NCBI RefSeq assembly: GCF_000226095.1
Contig: NC_016474.1
Location: 4,650,001-4,714,000, forward strand
Direction: 5' to 3'
DNA length: 64,000 bases
Source: Thermothelomyces thermophilus ATCC 42464
Taxonomy: Eukaryota > Ascomycota > Sordariomycetes > Sordariales > Chaetomiaceae
Positions 1 through 9,857 of the stretch are shown here, piece after piece. Under the pieces are notes generated by a model. It saw nothing but the letters and a program-made list of their open reading frames with translations, had not been told where the DNA came from and ran no database searches. The first letter of the stretch is position 1; every line of letters starts with the position of its first letter. The translations under genes and the position numbers were made by a program.

Positions 1-2204
1 GCATATATCATTCACCCTGCATGCACTCGTTTACCGGAGGGTCGTGACTGTGTGAAAAAGAGACCAATTGCCCTTGATACGCCACCCCCAACCCCCGTGC
101 AACACCAGGATCTCTACCTCTGTTATCTCTCCCAAAAGAAGACTCTACCCGCCAGTCTCGGTGTCCTCAAACGTCAAAGTTCAAGCAGCTCGTGTCAGAG
201 CTCGTAGCAGGCTCGTACTCTACGGATCCCGGCCCCCAAAAGGGACCGGAGGTTGGCAGAAACCGGCCCGTATTGCCGGCGTCTCTCGGCTGGGACGGGC
301 GGGCACGGGCAGGTGGCAGTGCCGGGGTGCTGTTAACCCGCCTGTGGGACGGAGGAAGGCCAGCGGTAACACCTGGATGTCGCATGATGCGGCCCCCGTG
401 GAGGGTAGTATTGTTCTCCTGCTCACCAAGATAGCCCGCTAAATGGCATTCCATATTCTTCTGTGCGTGTATCCTTCATCCTCGCCTCTTACCCCCCCTT
501 CCCTTTTCGTTTATTTCCCTCCCCCGTCGGGCTGGCTTGTAACGTCATCAAGGGCTCCTTACCTTTAATTATTACCCATGTTCCACTGGTTTGTCGGCCG
601 GTAACCAGACTGACACAGTAAAAAGCCAAACGTGCTGTGTGGCTCCGTGCCTTCTCGGTGACTAATTACTGTAAAAAAAAAAAAAGGACGAGTCGAGTGT
701 GGCTTACTCATGAGATCCTCCGCCTTATCCGTGCTCGGTATACATACGGTACCGTACATATTGGGTGGTTGAATACTGTCACGGCCAGGGTGGCGTTTAA
801 TCGGCTCGACTACTAATTAGATACAGGAGAGGGGAAGGAGAGGGAGGGGGATAGATCTGCGCACACGTGGGGTCTGGCGTTTTGCGGTAACCACGTCAGT
901 GGAAGCGGTCTAATAATAATATCTCGTTTGTGCGCACTCACGAGGGGTAAGCGCTACCCAAACGGTGTTACCCAGTTACCAGCTGCTTGGTTGTGCGGCA
1001 ACCGACAAGGCAAGCAACGCGGCTTGGCAGGATGAGAGTATTGCTTTGGGCCTGGTAGGCTGTATGCAGAGGGTGATCTTGATTACCTAGAATGGGCAAA
1101 AACAAAGTCACCATCCTTCGTGCCCTGGGTGCGTCGTATCCTTTAGATTCACGAACTTGAGGTACTGTAGGTGGGTAACCTAAGGCACTTGGGCGAGGTA
1201 ATTAAGGCGAGAAAGGTAGGAAAGTAACCCCCCTTCCCCCCCAACCTACTCGAGGCCTAGTGAAATAGCTAGCAGGCCTGCACTCTTTTTCCATGCATGC
1301 CTGTCTGCGTATACTAGGTGCCGAGACCTTAAGGAAGTCCGGGATTGCATGGCCTAGGGTACCTACGGGAGAAATGTAAGATAGGTACATTTTCTACCTC
1401 AGGTCACATGTACAACATACGCCCTACACTAAACCCCATCCACCCGTGGTCCAGACCAGACCTGAAAAGTGAGGCACAAAAATGTGCCTTGCTGGTTAGG
1501 CACGCTTTGGGGCCGCGTGGGAAAGTTCCGATGTTCCCAGGTGCTTTCTCCCCCCCAGGTGGAAGGTCCGTTGTGCACGGGCAAGGCTCTCCCGTTGTGC
1601 GCGTGCATACCTTTGCTCATAGTCACTGCGGCACAGTCGACCGCGGCTGCGTAATAATCCATCGACGACGGGCTTTCGGGAGTAATCTCGTCAGCCGGTG
1701 AGTCCGACGACATAGTTCGGCAGCGGACTTCTCGAATCCAATCCCAAGCTCGTACCAAACTTGCTGTCCTGCGCTTACTCCGGTGGCGTCGGCCACGGAG
1801 AATCATGGAGAGAAGCTCAGCCCGTCCTTATTGTGGTTTCAGCGGCCGAGAACGAGCTAGGTAGCCTAGCGTTCCGTCATTTTCTGCTCCTTCGGGAAGG
1901 GGAGTCCCTCCCAAGCCCGCTCGGGAACAGTCCATGTGGCTCGAAGGGCTGACCCGAAGAATTTGATGAGCAGGGACGGATCTCTGAGAGGTTTCGGATG
2001 GAACGAGGATAAAATGGCACCCAGACGGCCCTTGTCGGGGCAGAGAGCTTCTCGAAAGTCCAGGCCAAACGAACCAAGATCATCGCCTCAGACCTGTGTT
2101 GAAAGATCTTGTCTTTCCTTATTTTGATCTAATTATTCATAACAAAAGTCATTAAGCACATCACCTGCAGTGTCACCTTAGCACCTGCTATCGTTGCAGC
2201 CGGC
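1..2204. other. Intergenic region, no gene supported
   Basis: Short open frames on both strands overlap each other, lack recognisable domains and look like chance frames in moderately GC-rich spacer. The part near 1160-1390 has several TAGGTA/TACCTA words, which recur in other spacers of this window. The last few hundred bases should contain the promoter of the FAD oxidase gene that starts at 2205. Confidence 0.6.
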
Positions 2205-4357
2205 ATGGCCCGCGTCCTCAGCACTGGAGCACTGCTTGCATTGCTCAATTTTGCCACGCCCGGCCTCGGAGCCGCCCACGTGTCGAACTGCAGATACATC
2301 CCGGGGGATAAGGGATGGCCGAGCCAGAGCGACTGGGCCAAGCTCAACCGGACCGTCGGCGGCCGGCTGATCGCCACGGTTCCCCAGGCCCACGTATGCC
2401 ACGCCGGCGGCCCGGGGGTCAACCAGGCTGCCTGCGACGCCCTGAAGGATCCCCTTGTTTTCGAGAAGACGGCCCCGGCCTAGTGAGCTTCCCCTGGCAC
2501 CTATTAATCTGCAAAATATTTTCCATTAATCTTTTTTTTTTTTTATTTTGCCGTGGCATAATTAATACCCGAAGCTAACCTCGGACGATAGTGTGACGCG
2601 CCTCAACCTCACTCTCACGGAGTGGGATAACGCACCAACTTTGTATTATTCTCGCTTTTCCATTCTTTTCTTCCTTCCATCCATCCACCATCCTTTCTTT
2701 CTTTCTTTTTCCCTCCTGTTTTCTTTCCTGTTTTCACGGCCCCCCCTTCCCCACGTCTCAAAAGAATATTAATCCACTGACCCCCCTATCAGCGTCAACA
2801 AACCGGCCGAGATCATCAACGCCTACTGGCAGAACCGGTCCTGCGACCCATTCTCCAAAACATCGCGGCCCTGCGTCCTCGGCAACTACCCGGTTTACTC
2901 GATCAACGTGTCCGGAGCCCACGACGCGATTGCCGGTTTGGATTTTGCACGTAGGCAAAACATCAGGCTGTCCATTCAGAACACCGGTCATGAGTACGTT
3001 GCTCATCAACTAGCCCGCTTCCTTCATACTTCCTCCTCCTCCCCGTTATCAATAAAGTCGAGGTGCTAACAATATGTTCCCCACTCGCAGCTACAATGGC
3101 CGCTCGGCCGGATTCGGATCGCTCTCGCTGTGGATGCACAACCTGCAGGGCATTGAGGTCATCCCGCGATACCGGAGCCGGGCGTACTCGGGCCCGGCGG
3201 TCAAGCTCGGCGCCGGAGTGCACGCGGGCGTGGCGCTGCAGTACCTGGGCCAGCGCGGGTACCGGCTGGTGACGGGCGAGTGCGGCACCGTGGGCGTGGC
3301 GGGCGGCTACTCGATGGGCGGCGGCCACGGCCCGCTCAACGGCGCGTATGGCATGGCTTCGGACAACGTGCTCGAGTGGGAGGTGGTCACGGGGGACGGC
3401 CGGCACATCGTGGCCACCCCGGAGAAGAACTCGGACATCTACTGGGCCATGTCGGGCGGCGGCGGCGGCAGCTACGGAGTGGCCCTGAGCATGACGGCCC
3501 GCATCTACCGCGACGGGCCCGTCCTCGGCCCCGTCCTGACATTTACCGCCCCGGACGTCGGCAACGAGACGTACTGGGGCGCCGTCGACGCCTTCCTCAA
3601 GCGCCTGCCCGGCATGCTGAGGGGCACCAGCAGCTCGATCCAGTTCAGCTTCTGGAACAACCAGTTCGGCGCCCTCTTCGTCATGCCCGACGAGCGAAAC
3701 TCGTCGGCCGCCGACGCCAAGCTGGCCCCGCTGCTGCGCGACCTCGACGCCATCGGGATCCCCTACGACCTGACGGTCAGCCAGTCCGAAACTTTCTTGG
3801 ATTACTACAGCTCCTGGTACGGCCCGCTGCCCTTCGGTTACGAGCCGCCGTCGACCACGCTCAACAGCCGGCTCGTCCCCGTGCGCGTGGCCCAGGACGA
3901 CCAGGCCCGCCGCCAGCTAATCGACGCCATGCGGCTCACCACACAGACGGGCGAGTTCACCGTCGGCTGCTCGGCCGCCGACGTCGGGAGCGTCCGGCAC
4001 CCGGACAACGCGGTGCTGCCGGCCTGGCGCAAGTCGGTCGCCATCTGCAACGTCAACGCCTTCTGGAACTGGACCGCGCCTCTCGAGCAGAACCTCGAGG
4101 TCAAGCGGAGGATGGTCGACGTCTACAGCCCGGCCTGGGACGCCGCCACCCCGGGCTCCGGCGTCTACCTCAACGAGATCGACCCCTGGTACCGCAGCGA
4201 CTTCAAGGTCAACATGTTTGGCTCCAACTACCGGCGCCTGCTCAGCATCAAGCACAAGTACGACCCGTACCACCTCTTCTACGGCCACAACTTGGTCGGC
4301 TCCGACGACTTCTCCATCGACGGGGCCGGCAGGCTGTGCTACTCCTCCGGTCGTTGA
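2205..4357 (+). CDS. Secreted berberine-bridge-type FAD-linked oxidase (isoamyl alcohol oxidase-like)
   Basis: Three exons, 2205-2482, 2793-2993 and 3091-4357, give 581 residues in continuous frame; the second intron has a GCTAAC branch site. The protein starts with a probable signal peptide (about residues 1-23). It has the VAO/PCMH FAD-binding fold and ends with a BBE-type segment (NYRRLL..KYDP..LFYG). The flavin anchors typical of bicovalent members are both present: His159 in NTGHDYNGRS, whose codons span the second splice junction, and Cys224 in GECGTVGVAGGY, 65 residues apart. By family knowledge such enzymes oxidise alcohols, sugars or alkaloid-like substrates, pass electrons to O2 and release H2O2, outside the cell or in the secretory path. 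The substrate cannot be read from sequence. The next gene on the same strand is a P450, which suggests a shared oxidative pathway. Close relatives in fungi are labelled isoamyl alcohol oxidase (MreA type) or 6-hydroxynicotine oxidase-like. Confidence 0.9.
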
Positions 4358-5173
4358 GATAATATATCGTGACACGCGAAAGAGCAAGGGCCTCGCCTCG
4401 CCTCTCCCCGGAGGTAACTTAGGGCTATAATTAGGTACCATCTCTCGTTGTGATGCGGAGGTGACGGTGTGATGATTTTGATTTAGTTAATTAGGTGTTT
4501 TTCTCGAGAAGCCTGGCATCCCACCCCTTCAGTTCACTATTTTTCTCCTTTGTCTCGTCCTTCCTCTGCCTACTTCTTTCTGTTAGGTATCTTCATATTC
4601 TTTGTATTGTTTCTCCTAATCCTTCATCTTTCCTCGATTTGCTTAGACTAGGAGGTAATTATCTATGATCTGAGTTCTTGCACGAGCCGACTCCGAACAT
4701 GGGACCACAAGTGGCCAAGTCGGGCAAAACCATACATAATTACATTACGACTTACATGCACCAAGTTCGGAGCAAATTGCCAATCGGACTGAGCATTGCT
4801 CGGTGGCCAGGTCCTTTGCCGAAGCGGCGCCACGCTACCAGTGCGGAACTGACAGTGCAAGACATCAATGACAAGGAAATTCTCATTGGGCTCCTCCAAG
4901 CCGTTTCTTCTTGTCGACCCTTTTTGTTGTTCGCTTCAATCTCAACTCCAGCCAGGTTAGTTATCGAGAAACACTAGAGCTGGCGCATTACGGGAATCCA
5001 GGTGAACATACACACTTAGGTACAGTACATGTCTGCCTTTCCTTAGCCCCCTACCTACACATCTTCTCTATCTAATACCTCCCTCTATGTATCTACTTAA
5101 TTACCTAGGTACCTAACCGCTAACTTTGCATGCCGACCTACACTAGACGTCAGTAGTTAGAACCATCATTACC
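4358..5173. promoter_or_regulatory. Spacer between oxidase and P450; presumed P450 promoter
   Basis: About 0.8 kb without a supported gene. It is AT-richer than the flanking exons, with T/C-rich stretches around 4530-4640. A short near-palindromic cluster, ACCTAGGTACCT, lies at 5103-5114, about 60 bases before the P450 start codon, and may be a regulator site (inference). Confidence 0.5.
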
Positions 5174-7198
5174 ATGGCCATAACCAACACGACGGCGGCG
5201 GCTGCCCAGCATGGCCCCTTATACGGGATACAGCTTCTCGCTGACGGCTCCGTCGCATCCGGGCTTCTGATGTCTCTCGTGTCCATGGTGGTCCTGGCTG
5301 CCATCTTCGGCCTTGCTGGGGCGCTCGGAAGCGGCGGCGGCGGCGGTGGCGGCGACAAGCAGCCCCCGAGCCTCTGGGAACCGATCCCATTCGTGTACAA
5401 CAGCCTGCAGTTTCTGCTGGACAACGAGGGGTTCATGAAGCGGGCGCAGGCCGCCCTCAAGAAAACCACCGTCGCCCGCTTCCGCCAGGGCGGCCACCTG
5501 GTCTACCTGGTGTCGGGCCCCAAGAACGTCCAGGCTGTCTTCGGCCGGTCGCATAACAACAACATCCACAACGACGACCTCATGGTCCGCAGCACCCTGC
5601 CGCTGTGGTACCGCCTGTCCGCCGACGACCTGCGCCGCTTCGCCACGGACAAGACCGGCCGCGGCCGCAACCCCCTGCCCGGGACCGAGGACACGCCGCC
5701 GGAAAATCGCCTCTTCCTCGGCTACGAGCACGTCCACAACGAGTTCCTCGCCCGCGCCCAGCACCTCGCCCCGATGGTGGAGCAGTACCAGCGCCAGCTG
5801 ACCCAGACCCTGGACGGCCTGTGTCCCTCTCCCTCGGACGCTACCGGCACCGGGAAGAAGGGCCGGAACGACGACGGGGTCGTCCTCGGCGTCGTCGACT
5901 TCTGCAAGGGGCGGGTGGCGCGGTGCGCGCTGCACGCGCTGCTGGGCCCGGGGGCGTTCGAGATCAGCCCGGACCTGGTGGAGCGCATGTGGGAGTTCGA
6001 CGACGCCGTCTTCCCGCTCGTCATGGGCCTGAGACTGGGCGTGCCCGAGTGGCTCAACCGGCGTGCCCACGCGGCCCACCGCCGCTACCTCAACGCCGTC
6101 CGCCGCTACCTCGACGCCGCCTGGGCCGACTTCGACTGGGCCGACCCGGCCTCGGCCGACGCCCGCTGGGAGCCCCGCTTCGGTGCCCAGGTCACCCGCG
6201 AAGTCGCCAAGTGGTTCCGAGACCACGGCTTCACCGGCCCCGACACCGGTCCTGGCGCCGTCGGCATCCTCGCCTGGGCGTAAGTTTAGCCCCCCCCCCA
6301 ACCCCCCTTCTCTCCTAGCTGGCGGATTGACTGAAGCGATACAAAAAAAAAAGGCAAAACTCCAATGTGATCCCGACGACGACCTGGCTGGTGATGGAGG
6401 TCGCCCGGGACCCGGAGCTGCTCCGGGCGCTGCGCGAGGAGGTCGAGACGGCGTTCGCGACGGACGGGGCGACGGGGCGGAGGAGGACGCTCGACCCGCA
6501 AAAGGTGGCGGCGCTGCCGCTGCTGGCGTCGGCCTACACCGAGACGCTGCGGCTGCGCATGAACTTCAACGTCGTCCGCAACGTCCGCCAGTCCTTCACC
6601 ATGGCCGGATACACCATCCGCGGCGGCAGCCTCCTCCAGGTGCCCACCCTCGTCGCCCACTACGACGAGGACGTCTGGGGCGCCGAGTCCCACCCGGCCT
6701 CCGAGTTCTGGGCCGGGCGCCATATCAAGTACACCGACGAGCCCGATGCCGAGGGCCGCGTTACCCGGAAGCGCGTCTTTGCCATGGCCAGCCGGACCGG
6801 GTCGTATTTTCCCTACGGTGCGTCTCCGTCTAGTCTACAGTTGAATACATCCTCGTTGTTTTCCCGTTTCTCTTTGTTTATTATTTGTCTCCCAGCATTC
6901 CATTCGGCCCCTCTTTTCCCCTGTTAATTATTAGATTGAGAATGACGGCTAAGACATCATGAACACTTGTTCAGGCGGCGGCAACCTGATCTGCCCCGGG
7001 CGGCACTTTGCCAAACAGGAGATCATGCTGACCATCGCCCTGCTCATCTCCCGCTTCGACATCGAGTTCCTCGGATGGACAAAGCTGGACGGTTCTCCCT
7101 CCGATCGACCCCCGCGCAACGACCCGCGCTTCAGCGGCGGCGGGGCCGCGCCTCCGGATCGAGATATGAAGATTAGGATCAGGCCGATCGCTTCGTAA
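5174..7198 (+). CDS. Cytochrome P450 monooxygenase, CYP7/CYP8-like architecture
   Basis: Exons 5174-6279, 6354-6817 and 6975-7198 join without frame change into 597 residues. There is an N-terminal membrane anchor (about 29-51), followed by a poly-Gly linker and a proline-containing hinge. The ExxR motif of helix K is E432-T-L-R435. The haem loop reads PYGGGNLICPGRHFAKQE with the ligand Cys530. The I-helix region reads AWAQNSNVIPTTTW, lacking the usual A/G-G-x-x-T oxygen-activation motif; this and the GGG..CPGR loop are characteristic of the CYP7/CYP8 type (cholesterol 7-alpha-hydroxylase, prostacyclin synthase) and of fungal P450s related to them. Enzymes of this type hydroxylate sterol- or lipid-like compounds or rearrange peroxides; the substrate here is unknown. 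It should sit in the ER membrane with a reductase partner encoded elsewhere. Its place between an FAD oxidase and a non-haem iron oxygenase suggests secondary metabolism. Confidence 0.93.
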
Positions 7199-8243
7199 GA
7201 AAGAAGGGGCGTGGGAGTAAAAATAAAAATGGTGGGGGTCGCGCCTCCGTCGGCGTCTCCATCGGCCGGACTTAACGTTTCCGTTACGCCCGAGATGGGT
7301 ACAGTACATGGTACTAGTATGATACTTGGGTAGACCAGGGAGGCAAGATACAGTATGTTAGAAGCTTTCGGGTGCCCTGACCGCGCCAAGATGACGAAGC
7401 TTTCACTTCATTCGTCAGTTCTGTTATTTCTCCTTGAAGGTTAACTACTATATGTATGTATGTATGTATGTACGGATTACACTATACATATGTACATACA
7501 ACAAGCGGACTTGCTGTGCCAAGTTTCCTGGGGAACCTTCTGCGCCCCCAAATTAATACACAAATGTCTAATTACTAGCGTCTAAACAGGCTTGCTGCTG
7601 TGCCACCACACCAATAAAACACCAGGGTGTCCAGTAAGCTTACCTCCTTTATTCAGTAATTATCATAGTAATATGGTTACACGTCCTGCTGCGGTCCGAA
7701 ACGGGCAGGACCCTCCGAACTTCTCCCCGCCCATTCGGATTCGGCGTCGACTGCCTGAAGGGGAAAGAAAGACTGCGCTGACGGTAAAACTGCCCACATG
7801 GCCGTAACACCTGAGTAATGTAAGGTAAGAGAGTCTGGAACCCTCGGACGTTTCCGTCGATGCATCAACAACAACACACGGCTAATTTCCCGGCTCCGTG
7901 TTGTGTATGACATGATTCCAGGTCGGTAGCCAAGCCCCGTCGGCCGCGGAGGCCGCGGAGGAGCGAGGACGTTTGGAGATAGGCGTCCCAGAAGTAGTGT
8001 CGCCGTGTAAGACAAAGATGCGCGAATTGTTCCGACTGGGGTTCAGGAACAATGCTGGAGACGGATGTGCTCATGTGGGCTTTGTGAAACCAGATGGATC
8101 GATGCCGGCTGCCTGGCGACTGATATATCTCATGTGTCACGGTCAGCAGCGATGGCAGCAGAGCTCTGCCCTTTCTAGTCATCAAGCCGAGGACAGATTG
8201 CTCAGATGCTCTGCTGACCGGGCCCCATCCACTGAACCCAACC
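7199..8243. other. Intergenic region with a TATG tetranucleotide repeat
   Basis: No gene can be supported. A (TATG)n microsatellite lies at about 7450-7472. The right part should hold the promoter of the next gene, whose ATG at 8244 follows an ACC context. Short frames in this stretch have no domain and overlap one another. Confidence 0.5.
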
Positions 8244-9602
8244 ATGGCAGCCGTCGCCAACTATCTGCGAGACTCAGAAGTTCACGAGGTCGAGAAGCCG
8301 TACAGGTTCAGCGGCGGCCCGGACCTGGGGTTCCCCCAGTCTAACGTTGACTTCCAGCCGACCGAGCTGTCTCTCACAGACCTGCGGACGGTTCCCCAGC
8401 TCCGGCCGACCTTGGAGACCCATGGGTTCTGTTTCATCGAAAACAAGTCCAAGGAACTCCCCGCTCTCGATCACGAGAGCGACTCCAAGACCTACGCGCT
8501 GGAGATGGCCGAGGTGGTGAAGAAGCTGGTCGGGGCCACCAGAGTGATTCCGAACCACGTTTTGGTATATATAGAAAGACTTCCCTTCGTCTTCTCACCC
8601 TCCCTTCTCTCCCTTTCACTTCACGTTGCTGAACATGAATCCAGCTTAGAAGCGCAAACAAGGCTCATGGAAGGGCCAATGTGGGTACGGAGGCCCATGT
8701 CGGTAGGTCCACTAGAACAACAGCCAGGGGTAATAGAGGAGAGACCATATGCTAAGCACCCCGACCTAATTATTCCCGGGCCCCCTCCAAAGACACATCC
8801 GCCTTCGATGCCTGGGACAGAATGCGCGGGATGATGATGCCGGAGGAGCAAGAGGGCGTGCTGTCGGGCGAGCTCCGAGCGCGTATCATCAAGTGAGGAA
8901 GAAACCCAACACACCCGTGAGCGAATGCCGTGCCTTCTTCCTTCCTTAGCACGGCACGGGCGCGGCACATGTTCCGAGGATTCTCGTGCTGATACTGACG
9001 TCAATCCGCTCCTCTTGCGCAGTCTCTGGCGGCCCAGGGTCAACCCCGCCGAGGACTTCCCGCTGGCCGTGCTCGACCCGGCGACGGTTGACCCTGACAA
9101 AGACTTGGTCTTCCTCGATCACATCTCGCAGGTGACGGTCGCCGAGACCATGTACGTCAGGCACAATCCCAGCCACCGCTGGTACTGGCTTAGCAACATG
9201 ACGCCGGACGAAGCCGTTCTCTTCACCCAGTACGACACGCATCCGCCGACCCGTGCCCTGAACTACGGTACGCCCCGGCCGGCCCACGTGACCCCCACCC
9301 CCCTCCACCCCCTTTAAGCTGACCGTGTGTGAACGTGTTGCTGTTGTCTGACCGTGCCATCCACAGGCGTCGCACACTGTGCCTTCCGCAACCTGGCTGC
9401 GCGCCCCGGCTGCCCGCCGCGCCAGAGCGTCGAGCTGCGGCTCACCGTCCTGGAGCCGGCACCCTACGAGAAGGCCGTGACGGTGCTGGATCCGCACCCG
9501 CCCGAATCGCGCAAGCAGCCGTGGGACGGGCGGGTCGAGTTCCTGTCGCCGCCGGTCAAGTACGTGCCGACGTTCACGCGTGAGGAGTTGGCGCTCGCCT
9601 GA
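8244..9602 (+). CDS. CmcJ/NvfI/AsaB-family non-haem iron oxygenase-like protein
   Basis: Five exons, 8244-8564, 8645-8702, 8793-8892, 9023-9267 and 9367-9602, give 319 residues. Splice choice is backed by family-like text across every junction, for example the junction that makes EAHVDTSAFD and the one that makes NLWRP. The family (CmcJ, GA4-desaturase-like, AsaB, NvfI) contains Fe(II)/2-oxoglutarate-dependent oxygenases of fungal secondary metabolism. His125-x-Asp127 fits the HxD iron-binding pair; His233 or His245 are candidates for the distal ligand (inference). The C-terminal part carries the family-like ALNYGVAHCAFRN segment and an arginine-rich segment that may bind 2-oxoglutarate. Two small exons of 58 and 100 bases are easily missed by gene finders. 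It lies tail to tail with a Zn2Cys6 regulator 255 bases away. The exact reaction is unknown. Confidence 0.83.
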
Positions 9603-9857
9603 TCGGGATCGAACTGGACGATCATCATGTATTAATTAGCAGGAAGAGGACCAGTGCATGGTATACGCTGGCGTTCTAATGAGGAAACTAAAAATTGTTG
9701 TTACGTGATAAACTTTGGTATCACGCACCTATTAGCCAGACGAACCGCAATGCTTGATCGTCACGTACCTTGAATCTGTAGATGCAGACACCTTCCTGAC
9801 CGGTTCCAAAAACACCCAGCGAACGTTGGGAACATGCAATGATACCGCATCTGCTAA

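Noticed and set aside
3280-4362. 360-codon Arg/Pro-rich frame overlapping the FAD oxidase
   Set aside because: It is a shifted reading of the oxidase exon; composition is typical of frame shadows.
5219-6301. Antisense 360-codon frame over the P450
   Set aside because: Shadow of the P450 exon; no motif.
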